From Oscillospiraceae bacterium (lineage in GTDB: Bacteria > Bacillota > Clostridia > Oscillospirales > Ruminococcaceae), in assembly GCA_018380115.1 (NCBI GenBank), contig JAGZUF010000009.1, forward strand, positions 94,846 to 158,845: DNA of 64,000 nucleotides. Direction: 5' to 3'. The position numbers and the translations under genes were made by a program. Position 1 is the stretch's first letter, and every line of letters starts with the position of its first letter. Of the stretch, positions 31,972-40,408 are shown piece by piece. The notes beneath the pieces were generated by a model that made no database searches, was not told the origin of the DNA, and worked only from the letters and a program-made list of their open reading frames with translations.

Positions 31972-33615
31972 ATGCCGAAAAAGAAAAAGGCCCCCCAGCA
32001 CGCGAAAAAGAGCAGGCTGCGCCAGCGCCTTGAAAAGCAGTTCACAAAAGAAAACGACGACGCCCGGCTGCAGGCGGGCGAGGCCATAGGTAGGGCGGGC
32101 TCTTCTGAGGCGCTGAACACTATGTCGTTCGATGTGCCCGAAGAGGCCGGCGGACATGCGGGGGCTTATGAAACGCCTTCTTTTGTAAGCGGCGATACAA
32201 TGGACTTTGATGTGCCGGAGGATGCGGGCGCTTATGGCGCACAGGGCGGCTATGACAGCGGGCAGTATGAGGCACCGTACCCGGCAAACGATGACACGAT
32301 GGACTTTGACGTGCCGGAGGAAGCGCGTGCGCGCGGGCCACAGTACGGCTACGATGATGAACCGTATGAGGCGCCGTACCCGGCAAGCGACGACACGATG
32401 GACTTTGACGTGCCGGAGGATGCGGGCGCTTATGGCGCACAGGGCGGCTATGACGGCGAACCGTATGAGGCACCGTATTCTGCAAGCGGCGATACAATGG
32501 ACTTTGACGTGCCGGAGGATGCGGGCGCTTATGGCGCACAGGGCGGCTATGACGGCGAACCGTATGAGGCACTGTATTCTGCAAGCGACGACACAATGGA
32601 CTTTGACGTGCCGGAGGAGGCGCGAGCGCGCGGGCCGCAGTACAGCTATGACGATGATCCGTATGAGACGCCCTATGCCGGTGAGGACGGCCCCATGGGC
32701 TTTGATGCGCCGGGCGGCACAGGCGGGTATGGCGGCGGGGGCTCCGGCCGGCCGCCGCGCGGCGGCCGCCATGGCAGAGAGGGCTTTTTCCGCAAATACC
32801 TTTCCGGGCACGGGCTGGCGGCTGCACTCAGTGCGGCAGGCGTAGTGCTTATAGGCACGCTGGGCATCGTGGCTGCGTTCAAGTTTGGCCTGCTGGGCAC
32901 AGGCGGCCTGCCCTCGTCCGGGCCGGATGCATCCGGCGGCGCCGGCACGGCACCGGCCGTGCCGGAGTCTTCCCCGGCTGCGTCCTCTTCCGGCGTGCCG
33001 GGCAGCACGCCGGAAGGCGCCTCGCAAAGCAGCTCTGCCGGGGCCACGGCTACCCCAAAGCCGTCCGCTACACCCAAGGCGACGGCCACCCCGAAAAAGA
33101 CGGCATCGCCGAAGCCCACAGCTACGCCGAAGAAGACAGCCACGCCGCAGCCTACGCCTACACCGCAAAAGACAAGCGCGCCGCCTGCCCATACCCATAG
33201 CTGGGTGAAGCAGAGCGAGACGGCGGCCACCTGCACGGCGGGGGGCACTATCACATATAAATGCAGCTGCGGCGAGACGAAAAAAGAAAACACCGCCGCG
33301 CTGGGCCACAATTGGCAGCAGACGGGGCATACGGACGCAACCTGTGACACAGGCGGCACCACTACTTATAAGTGCACGCGCTGCGGCGAGACAAAGCAGG
33401 ATTCCACAAACGCGCAGGGGCACAATTATGTGGAAAAGGCCCGCACCGGCTTCCCCTGCACAGGCTATAAGGTGACGAAGGCTTGTACGCGCTGCGGCGA
33501 CGTGGTTACAACGGATGAGCCCGCCACACAGGGGCACGACAGGAGCGGCGACATGAAGACGGAAAATGGAAAGACCTTGTATCAGTGCTCCGTGTGCGGC
33601 GGCTGGTTCGAGTAA
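31972..33615 (+). CDS. Single-pass membrane protein with acidic tandem repeats and Cys-rich outer domain
   Basis: 547 residues, no homolog recognised. A basic start (MPKKKKAPQHAKKSR) leads to five 33-residue repeats (about residues 75-239), each starting DTMDFDVPE and ending YEAPY or similar; then a Gly-rich linker and one membrane helix (about residues 281-306, AAALSAAGVVLIGTLGIVAAF). With no signal peptide the repeats should be cytosolic. Outside follow a Ser/Pro/Thr stretch with ATPKPSATPK-type repeats and three CxC/CxxC modules (TYKCSCGET, TYKCTRCGET, KACTRCGD), each ending GH, plus a final CSVCGGW: zinc-ribbon-like or disulfide modules common in clostridial surface proteins. It is 35 bases from the giant surface protein and surely co-transcribed. 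Confidence 0.8.
   Translation: MPKKKKAPQHAKKSRLRQRLEKQFTKENDDARLQAGEAIGRAGSSEALNTMSFDVPEEAGGHAGAYETPSFVSGDTMDFDVPEDAGAYGAQGGYDSGQYEAPYPANDDTMDFDVPEEARARGPQYGYDDEPYEAPYPASDDTMDFDVPEDAGAYGAQGGYDGEPYEAPYSASGDTMDFDVPEDAGAYGAQGGYDGEPYEALYSASDDTMDFDVPEEARARGPQYSYDDDPYETPYAGEDGPMGFDAPGGTGGYGGGGSGRPPRGGRHGREGFFRKYLSGHGLAAALSAAGVVLIGTLGIVAAFKFGLLGTGGLPSSGPDASGGAGTAPAVPESSPAASSSGVPGSTPEGASQSSSAGATATPKPSATPKATATPKKTASPKPTATPKKTATPQPTPTPQKTSAPPAHTHSWVKQSETAATCTAGGTITYKCSCGETKKENTAALGHNWQQTGHTDATCDTGGTTTYKCTRCGETKQDSTNAQGHNYVEKARTGFPCTGYKVTKACTRCGDVVTTDEPATQGHDRSGDMKTENGKTLYQCSVCGGWFE
32194..32688 (+). repeat. Five direct tandem repeats of 99 bp inside the membrane-protein gene
   Basis: Units at 32194-32292, 32293-32391, 32392-32490, 32491-32589 and 32590-32688, plus a decayed sixth. 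Two unit types alternate: one with AGAYGAQGGYD (units 1, 3, 4) and one with ARARGPQY (units 2, 5). Units 3 and 4 are nearly identical in DNA, a sign of recent duplication. Confidence 0.93.
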
Positions 33616-33650
33616 GGCCCCCCCGGCGGAAAAAAGGAGGAGACAGAACA

Positions 33651-36600
33651 GTGAAAAGGCTGATTCGAAAGGGAATGGCCCTGTGGCTGGCCCTGGCACT
33701 GGCGGCGTCTATGCTGCCGGCGGGCTTTGCCGCGGGCGAAGGCTCGTCCTCCTCAGATGCGGGCTCTGCCCAAAGCGCAGAAAAGGCGGACGATACAAAC
33801 CTTCCCTATGAATATGAGCTGGATGAGGACGGCAACGCCACGCTGACGAAATACACCGGCAGCGAGACGGAGGTGGTGACGCCCAAAACCATCGACGGCC
33901 ACCCCGTCACGCGCCTGGAGGGCACCTTCCGCCAGCCGGAGGCTGAAAAGAAGGACGAGGCCGGAAAAGCGGACGGCGCTTCTTCATCCGCCTCTGCTGA
34001 AATGGAAGAGGCAGATAAAGCGCAGGCCGCGCAGCCGGGCGAAGAGGAGGAAGGCGGCATCCGCAGCATCACTGTATCGGAAGGCGTCGATTATATCGAC
34101 GGCTACACCTTTGCAAACCTCGCCACGCTGGAGGAGGTCTCTCTTCCCTCTACCCTGAAGCAGGTGAACGGCTATACCTTTGAGGGGCTGAAGGGCCTGA
34201 AGGCGGTCACGCTTTCCGAGGGGCTTGAAACCATCCAGACGGAGGCATTTAAGGATACCGGCCTAGAAACGCTTGTTCTGCCCGAAACCCTGCAGACAAT
34301 AGGGGCAAAGGCATTTCAAAGCGAGGCACTGAAAGAGATTACGGTGCCGGAAAGCGTGACCCGCATCGGCGGCCAGGCGTTCCGCGCCGATACAGGGCTG
34401 ACTATTTACACCACCATGAATTCCACGGCTGCGGTGTATGCGCAGTTGAATCAGATTGACGTTGTGTATACTGATTATGTGGCCGTGCAGGAGGTAGCGC
34501 TGGATAAGGCGGAGCTGACGCTGGTGGAGGGCGAGACCGGCATGCTGAAGGCCGGCGTGCTGCCGGAGGATGCCACCGAAAAAACCGTGGCGTGGGAGTC
34601 CTCCGACCCTGCAGTGGCGTCTGTGGATGAAAACGGAACCATCACAGCGGTGAAGGAGGGCCGGGCCGTCATCACCGCCAAAGCGGGTGGGGCCAGCGCG
34701 CAATGCACTGTGACGGTGAACCCCATTGACGACAGCGTGACCGTGGGCTGGACGCAGGACGGCCTGCACTATGTGCGCGCCGACGGCAGCTATATGAAGG
34801 GCCTTGCCGAGATAGACGGCCAGTATTATATCTTCAGCGAGGACGACGGCACCCTGCAGAAGGGGGAAAGCGTGCCTTACGGCGGCTACACCTACGGCAC
34901 GGATGAAAAGGGCGTGCTGATTGCCGTGACGGTGCCGGAAGGAACTGCAGAGCTGCCCCGCGGTGAATTTACCATTGCATCCCTGAAAACCTTCACCATC
35001 CCTGCCAGCGTCACCTATATGGGGGCAGGCTGTATTCCGGCTGCGGCAGATGTGACGGTGCGCGCGCCGTACGGCTCAACCGCGCATGTATACGCGCAGT
35101 TGAATGAGCTGGAATTTTCCTATACGGATACGGTAACCGTCGCGCTGGATAAAACAGAGCTGGTGCTGGTAAAGGGCCGCGAAAAAACGCTGACAGCCTC
35201 TGTTTCGCCTGCGTTTGCGCAGGAGCTTGAACAGGTGTGGTCCAGCTCGAACGAAGCGGCGGCCACCGTGGAAAACGGCGTGGTGAAGGGCCTGGAGCTG
35301 GGCGAGGCGGACATCACGCTGGAGGTGGGCGGCGTAAAGGCTGTGTGCCATGTGACGGTGAAAGACAAGGTGTGCGACGCCCACTGGGAGGGCGAACAGT
35401 ATATTCAGGAGGACGGCGAGCCCGCCAGAGGCATTGTGGAGATAGAAGGCAAGAGCTATCTGTTCCGCGAAGAGGACGGCGCCGTGCAGAAAAACGCGCA
35501 AAATTTCGCATACGGCGATTACGAATACAGCACCAATGAGGCGGGCGTCATTGTGGGCGTGCGCGTGCCGGAGGCCGTTACCTCTGTGCCTGCGCAGCAG
35601 TTCTTCGGGCTTAAGCAGCTTGAAAAAGCCGAGGTGGGCGCACATGTCACATATCTTGGCAAGGATTTTATTGACGCGTCTATCGGCACAGTCATCTATA
35701 CCTCCCGCGGCAGCCTGGCGGCGGCCTATGCCCAGGTGAGAAATATCCCCGTGCGCTACGACGACGGCGATGTGGCGCTGGAGAGCATTGCCCTCTCCGA
35801 GACGCAGCTTCTTCTGCGCCCGCAGCAGACGGCCTCCCTGCTGGTAACCTATGAGCCGTGGGACGCCACAGACCGCGCCGTTACCTGGCGCTCCTCCGAC
35901 AGCAAGGTGGCCACAGTGGACGAAAACGGCCTTGTGACGGCGGTGGCCAATGGGACGGCCGTTATCACCGCAGAGGCGGGCGGCAAAACTGCAAGCTGCA
36001 CCGTGGATGTGGCAGACCGCAACGTCTGGGTGGAAAAGGGCGGCCACACCTATTACATAGGCGAGGACGGCCAGTTTGTCACCGGCTATCAGGAAATTGA
36101 AGGCGCCCTTTATATCTTTGACGAAGAGGGGCGCCTGCAGAAGGGCGCCATCACTTACGAGGGCCAGCGCTTCTTTGCGGGCGAGGACGGCGCGCTGTAC
36201 GTGCAGGCCTTTGCCGAAGGCGAGGAGGGCGCCACTTATTACGGCGAAGACGGCGCCGCGGTGATAGGCTGGTTTGAAACGGTGCAGGATGCCGGAAACC
36301 ACCCTGCGGGCCGCTATTATCAGGACGAACAGACCTACCTTCTGGCCGTGGGCCTTGTGCCGCTGGGCGACACGGTGTACTATTTTGACGCCTCCGGCCG
36401 CCTGCACATGCAGGCGGGCTATGTGACGGTGGATGGCCAGCAGTTCTATATCACGGAGGACGGCGTCTATTCCCCGCCGCCCGTCATTACGGACGTCACC
36501 GTCAGCTACAACAGCAAAACGGGTGAGAACACCGTGAAGGTGGCAGCCACCTTCGGCGCTGCGGGCGCGGCGGAAAAGGCATACAGCTTTGACGGCGGCA

Positions 36601-38228
36601 AAACGTGGCAAAGCGCCGCCAGCTACACCTTCAAGGTCACAAAGGACACAACGCTGGCGAAGGACTCCGTGCAGGTGCGCGATGCCGCGCAGCCCGCGCA
36701 GGTGGAAAAGTACGGCTACGCCCTTGCGCTGAAGGGGCCCGTCACCGGGCCGCTGAAGGGCATTGACGTGTCTTCGCACCAGGGCACCATCGACTGGCAG
36801 GCCGTGGCCGACTCCGGCGTGCAGTTCGCCATTGTGCGCGCCATGTGCTGGAGCAACGCGGCGGGCGGCTATGCCATGGACTCCAAATTCGTCGAAAATG
36901 TGAAGGGCGCCAAGGCGGCCGGCCTGATGGTGGGCGCCTACTGGTACAGCGACGCCTTCAACGGCAGCGAGGCGCGCGAGGAAGTAAGCTTTATTGCCAA
37001 TTCCAGCGAGTGGAAGGCGCTGAAGGCCGCGGGCATCACGCTGGACCTGCCCTTCTATATCGACTATGAGGACCCGTGGATATTGAAGAATAACCACTCT
37101 ACCTATGACAGCCGCACCGACGCCGTGCGCTCGGGCATGGTGGCGGTAGAGCAGACGCTGGGCACGGCCACAGGCTTCTATGCCAGCGAAGACTGGATGA
37201 AGTATAAATTTGACGGCGCGGGCCTGATGAACGAGGGCTACAACGCCTGGGTGGCGCACTGGGGCTCCTCTCAGGGCATGGGCAACGTGCAGATGTGGCA
37301 GTATTCGAACGCGGGCAGCGTGCCCGGCATCAGCGGCAATGTGGATTTGAACTGGCTGTACCTGAACGGGGCCGGGGGCAGCGGCTCCAGCGACGGCACC
37401 GGCTCCAGCAGCGGCAATATCACCGTGTGGGACGTCAATTCCGGCAAGAGCGTCACGGCCAACACCACCGAGATATTGAAAAAAATTGTGGCAAACGAGG
37501 TGGGCGGCTTTACAAACGCCCAGCTCAGTGTGGGCGACAGGCGCAGCCTGTATCAGGCGCAGGCCATTGCCGCGCACTCCTGGCTTATCTATCAGATACG
37601 CCACGGGGTATCCACGCCCAGCGTAGGGCTGGCCGGCAGTTACAGCAGCGAGATATCCACCGCCGTGGAAAGCGTGAAGGACGTGCTGGTGAAATATAAC
37701 GGCGATGTGGCCAACACGGCTTATGGAAGCTGCGCTGCGGCCAAAACGAACTCAGCCGCCAACATGGGCTGGGGCAGCTATGCCTATCTTGTCAGCGTGG
37801 AAAGCGCGTTTGAGCAGAAATTTGCCCCTGCCCAATATTACCCCAAGGCCACCACCATCAAGCAGGAGACGATGCGCAGCAACGTCATAAAAATGGTGGG
37901 CGAAAGCGTGTTCAAGGCGTATGAGTCGAAGCCGGAAAGCTGGATTACCGAAATCCACAAAGATGCAAACGGCTATGTGGATTACGCCGTAGTGTGCGGC
38001 CAGCGCATCACGGGCGGCAAGTTCTATGAAAACTGCTGGGGCATGTACGGCGCCAACCTCGTCAGCTGGAGCTATAACAGCTCGGCCAAATCGTGGGTTA
38101 TCACCACCAACGGCAACGGCCACGGCGTAGGCATGAGCCAGTACGGCGCGGCAGGCTATATCGCGCAGTATGGCTGGAATTATACGCAGGTGCTTCAGCA
38201 CTACTTCCCCGGCACCAGCGTTGTGTAA
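33651..38228 (+). CDS. Giant secreted wall protein: LRR/Ig-like/wall-binding modules + GH25 muramidase + SpoIID-like domain
   Basis: 1525 residues from the GTG at 33651 (ribosome-binding site GGAGGA). Signal peptide: KRLIRKGMALWLALALA then MLPAGFAAG. After an acidic region come BspA-type leucine-rich repeats (about 134-280), then three Big_2-like Ig domains (about 280-358, 495-571, 707-786), each followed by a tyrosine-rich wall-binding-like block (WTQDGLHY..; HWEGEQY..; VEKGGHTYY..) and, between them, single LRR units. GH25 spans about 1036-1235: GIDVSSHQG with Asp, and FYIDYED with the DxE pair. The C-terminus (about 1258-1525) resembles SpoIID/LytB amidase-enhancer-like lytic enzymes: EVGGF, QAIAAHSW, and GHGVGMSQYGA near residue 1488. 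It should cut and remodel peptidoglycan outside the cell. No LPxTG anchor. Confidence 0.9.
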   Translation: MKRLIRKGMALWLALALAASMLPAGFAAGEGSSSSDAGSAQSAEKADDTNLPYEYELDEDGNATLTKYTGSETEVVTPKTIDGHPVTRLEGTFRQPEAEKKDEAGKADGASSSASAEMEEADKAQAAQPGEEEEGGIRSITVSEGVDYIDGYTFANLATLEEVSLPSTLKQVNGYTFEGLKGLKAVTLSEGLETIQTEAFKDTGLETLVLPETLQTIGAKAFQSEALKEITVPESVTRIGGQAFRADTGLTIYTTMNSTAAVYAQLNQIDVVYTDYVAVQEVALDKAELTLVEGETGMLKAGVLPEDATEKTVAWESSDPAVASVDENGTITAVKEGRAVITAKAGGASAQCTVTVNPIDDSVTVGWTQDGLHYVRADGSYMKGLAEIDGQYYIFSEDDGTLQKGESVPYGGYTYGTDEKGVLIAVTVPEGTAELPRGEFTIASLKTFTIPASVTYMGAGCIPAAADVTVRAPYGSTAHVYAQLNELEFSYTDTVTVALDKTELVLVKGREKTLTASVSPAFAQELEQVWSSSNEAAATVENGVVKGLELGEADITLEVGGVKAVCHVTVKDKVCDAHWEGEQYIQEDGEPARGIVEIEGKSYLFREEDGAVQKNAQNFAYGDYEYSTNEAGVIVGVRVPEAVTSVPAQQFFGLKQLEKAEVGAHVTYLGKDFIDASIGTVIYTSRGSLAAAYAQVRNIPVRYDDGDVALESIALSETQLLLRPQQTASLLVTYEPWDATDRAVTWRSSDSKVATVDENGLVTAVANGTAVITAEAGGKTASCTVDVADRNVWVEKGGHTYYIGEDGQFVTGYQEIEGALYIFDEEGRLQKGAITYEGQRFFAGEDGALYVQAFAEGEEGATYYGEDGAAVIGWFETVQDAGNHPAGRYYQDEQTYLLAVGLVPLGDTVYYFDASGRLHMQAGYVTVDGQQFYITEDGVYSPPPVITDVTVSYNSKTGENTVKVAATFGAAGAAEKAYSFDGGKTWQSAASYTFKVTKDTTLAKDSVQVRDAAQPAQVEKYGYALALKGPVTGPLKGIDVSSHQGTIDWQAVADSGVQFAIVRAMCWSNAAGGYAMDSKFVENVKGAKAAGLMVGAYWYSDAFNGSEAREEVSFIANSSEWKALKAAGITLDLPFYIDYEDPWILKNNHSTYDSRTDAVRSGMVAVEQTLGTATGFYASEDWMKYKFDGAGLMNEGYNAWVAHWGSSQGMGNVQMWQYSNAGSVPGISGNVDLNWLYLNGAGGSGSSDGTGSSSGNITVWDVNSGKSVTANTTEILKKIVANEVGGFTNAQLSVGDRRSLYQAQAIAAHSWLIYQIRHGVSTPSVGLAGSYSSEISTAVESVKDVLVKYNGDVANTAYGSCAAAKTNSAANMGWGSYAYLVSVESAFEQKFAPAQYYPKATTIKQETMRSNVIKMVGESVFKAYESKPESWITEIHKDANGYVDYAVVCGQRITGGKFYENCWGMYGANLVSWSYNSSAKSWVITTNGNGHGVGMSQYGAAGYIAQYGWNYTQVLQHYFPGTSVV

Positions 38229-38257
38229 GGCTGCGGCCCAAGGTTTCTGAAAAGCAG

Positions 38258-38293
38258 GCGCCCCCTGCCGCCTCTGTGCGCGGCAGGGGGCGC
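38258..38293 (+). terminator. Terminator of the surface-protein operon
   Basis: GCGCCCCCTGCCGC (38258-38271) pairs with GCGGCAGGGGGCGC (38280-38293), followed by a weak TGTTCTG. It is 30 bases after the stop. Confidence 0.75.
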
Positions 38294-38341
38294 TGTTCTG
38301 CTGCAAGCGAAAATCACCGGCAGAACGGGCGGTGTAAAAAC

Positions 38342-38378
38342 GCTTTCGCTGTGCCCGGAGGTTTTTCCGGGCACAGCG
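38342..38378. repeat. Perfect hairpin sharing a 17-bp word with 50612-50628
   Basis: CGCTGTGCCCGGA (38347-38359) pairs with TCCGGGCACAGCG (38366-38378). The word GCTTTCGCTGTGCCCGG (38342-38358) recurs exactly at 50612-50628, next to another repeat copy. The surrounding 38294-38599 has no supported gene. Confidence 0.6.
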
Positions 38379-38599
38379 GGAAATGCCGCGAAACCGGCAG
38401 GGCACAGGCAGAGAGATACAGCGGGGCGAAAGAAAAGCGCCCCCCCGGCTTTTCACGGCAGCGGGCTGCCGCATGCCCCAAAAACAGAAAAAACAGCATT
38501 TAATTTTGCGCTGGATGAAAATGCGAAGCGGTGAAAGCCATTGTAAATACCGGCCTTTTGCACATTGAGCAGGCAGCCAGACCTCCGGCACGGCCGGGG

Positions 38600-38820
38600 G
38601 CCTGCGCAAGCCCCGGAAGGGCATATTACCGGCAAGCCTCTCAAGAGGCACTGAATACTCTGTCTTTTGCATCACTTGCCCCGCCTCCCGTAAAGGGGGT
38701 TCTGCCCATTGTGTGCTGTATCTTTTGGTATTGAATACCATCCCGCTTCACTTGAAACTGGCAATGAAAGCCCTTTTGCGCTCCCCGGCACAGCTGGGGG
38801 TTGTCGTTTCGTTAAAGCAA
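38600..38820 (+). repeat. Interspersed repeat, family 1 copy B (diverged)
   Basis: Same orientation as copy C (50266-50516). Shared: CGCAAGCCC, GAAGGGCATA, CCGGCAAGCCTCTCAAGAGG, TTGCATCACTTGCCC, CCCGTAAA, and the end CAGCTGGGGG...TTTCGTTAAAGC. The middle third (about 38690-38760) is strongly diverged or deleted. No gene is supported. Confidence 0.7.
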
Positions 38821-39024
38821 AAAAACAATGTACAGGCTTCGTGCTCTTGTTCTTCAATGGCGCGGCGTGCCTTATGGCAAAATAGAATGCGATACCGGCA
38901 GATGGGATAGAAGAAAATGCCGTTATTCCGCATTAAGCGGGGCAATGGCTGTAAAATGATATGAAAGGCTATAATGTCAGCCCGACATCCATGGGCAGAG
39001 GCAGCATCGGGTTTCCGCTTCGCG

Positions 39025-39112
39025 GCGGTGCCTCCGGCTGTGTTGTCCGCCTTGCTCTCCGGCAGGCAGGCTGTGCCGCCTGCCCTGCCGTCGGCCCGGC
39101 CACGGGCTGAAA
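39025..39112 (+). repeat. Direct repeat, left copy, flanking the RdgB/HAM1-like gene
   Basis: 88 bases aligning without gaps to 39994-40081. I count about 66 identical positions (75%) by hand. Both begin GC(A/G)G(C/T)GCCTCCGGCTGTGTT and end GGCTGAAA. Confidence 0.65.
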
Positions 39113-39250
39113 GCTGCAAGAGGCGCCGCCGGTGCGGGCCCGGTACAGGGCGCCGGGGCCGCAGCCGGCACATGCACGGGTGCCGCTTTGCGGCAATGCT
39201 GCTCCTATCCATTGCCGCTGCTGATAAAATTTTATATGGCAGGTGATTTT

Positions 39251-39868
39251 GTGAAAATTCTTTACGGAACTACGAATCAGGCGAAGCTGCAGGCGATGCG
39301 CCATGCCGTAGAGGCCCTTGGCATCAGCCTGATTGGCTTGAACGAGATAAGGGGGGGAATTCCAAAGGTTAACGAATGCGGCAAAACAATGCTGGAAAAT
39401 GCCGAAATCAAAGCAAAAGCATACTATGAAGCATTTCAAATGCCTGTGTTTTCCTGTGACAGCGGCCTTTACTTTGATGAAGTGAAAGAGGAAGAACAGC
39501 CGGGCCTTTATGTGAGAAGGGTAAATGGCAGGGAACTGTCGGATGATGAAATGCTTGAATACTATTCGTCCCTGGCCGGGCGCTATGGCGGAAAGATAAC
39601 CGGCCAATACCGAAATGCCATATACTTCATGCTGGACGAAAACCACTGCTATTCAAGCATGGATAAATCTATTGCTACTGAACCGTTTATACTGTCAGCA
39701 GTTCCACACCCTAAAAGAGTAGCCGGGTTTCCGCTTGACTCGTTATCTATTGACATTGCAAGCGGCCGGTATTATTACGATCTCAATTTAAAGGATGTCA
39801 GTTCTTCGGTAGATGACGGTGTAAAAGCCTTCTTTGAAGAAGCATTGCTGAAATTTAACAGAAGGTGA
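39251..39868 (+). CDS. RdgB/HAM1-like non-canonical purine NTP pyrophosphatase
   Basis: 205 residues from the GTG at 39251 (AGGTGA four bases before); an in-frame ATG at 39236 has no ribosome-binding site. Family motifs: KILYGTTNQAKLQAM at the start (T-x-N-x-x-K), an E in LIGLNEI, NAEIKAKAYYEA (substrate-facing acid and lysine), CDSGLYFDEV (the DSGL Mg2+ site) and PGLYVRR. The enzyme family hydrolyses ITP/XTP to the monophosphate and protects DNA. This copy is divergent (for example FPLDSLS where most have SHR), so another nucleotide is possible. Base composition is far lower in GC than its surroundings, and imperfect 88-bp direct repeats flank it, both suggesting transfer. Confidence 0.8.
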   Translation: MKILYGTTNQAKLQAMRHAVEALGISLIGLNEIRGGIPKVNECGKTMLENAEIKAKAYYEAFQMPVFSCDSGLYFDEVKEEEQPGLYVRRVNGRELSDDEMLEYYSSLAGRYGGKITGQYRNAIYFMLDENHCYSSMDKSIATEPFILSAVPHPKRVAGFPLDSLSIDIASGRYYYDLNLKDVSSSVDDGVKAFFEEALLKFNRR

Positions 39869-39993
39869 TTTGGGGGGGAAGAGCCCCCCTTTTCCCATAT
39901 CTGCCGCAGCCGCCGAGCCTTTGAACAATATCATGGAATAATCAAAAAGGATAACACCAACGGATAGAGGCAATACCCGCTCTCAGCGCCGCA

Positions 39994-40081
39994 GCAGCGC
40001 CTCCGGCTGTGTTATCCGCTCTGCCTTCTAGCCGAAAGTCTGCGCCGTCTGCCATGACAACGGCCCTGCCTTGGGCTGAAA
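39994..40081 (+). repeat. Direct repeat, right copy, flanking the RdgB/HAM1-like gene
   Basis: See 39025-39112. The rest of 39869-40255 holds no supported gene. Confidence 0.65.
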
Positions 40082-40255
40082 ACAGTGAAACACCTCCAGG
40101 CGTCCCCGATACGGCATAACAGGGCCGCAGGGCGGCAACCGGCCGCGCATGGAAACGCGGCCGGCGCGTGCGGGGGCTCTTTAGTAACAGCGTTTCCCAT
40201 GCCCATTTCTGTTGGCATCGCTCTTTGAACTGCTAGGCAATTTGGCGCAAGGCTC

Positions 40256-40408
40256 ATGCAATTCTATTCCGCCCTTGCGGGTGTGGCAACACTTCTCTGG
40301 ATTAGCTTATTTGTAATAGGAATATGTGAAATGACAGCCGCAAACAAATTGCAGGGTATCCTATCCCTATCACTGCTATGCCTTGCCTCATTTGTGGTGC
40401 CAAAATAG
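40256..40408 (+). CDS. Possible 50-residue membrane protein
   Basis: The frame encodes 50 residues with two hydrophobic stretches (about 5-24, ALAGVATLLWISLFVIGI, and 33-48, ILSLSLLCLASFVV) separated by CEMTAANK. Only a weak AAGG precedes the ATG. It may be a small hydrophobic peptide or a remnant of a larger membrane protein in this low-GC stretch. I do not recognise it. Confidence 0.35.
   Translation: MQFYSALAGVATLLWISLFVIGICEMTAANKLQGILSLSLLCLASFVVPK

Noticed and set aside
32194..32688. CRISPR-like array
   Set aside because: The units are contiguous 99-bp in-frame coding repeats without spacers; no cas genes are present.
31921..33699. 592-residue open frame on the minus strand opposite the repeat protein
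   Set aside because: It is a shadow of the GC-rich repeat gene: Arg/Ala/Cys-rich, no ribosome-binding site, spans the gap between two real genes.
35076..37604. 842-residue minus-strand open frame opposite the giant wall protein
   Set aside because: Codon bias of the plus gene leaves the antisense frame open; composition is His/Ala/Val-rich without domains.
38229..39250. Additional genes in the 1-kb gap after the wall protein
   Set aside because: All frames over 60 residues are inside repeats or lack ribosome-binding sites and domain similarity.
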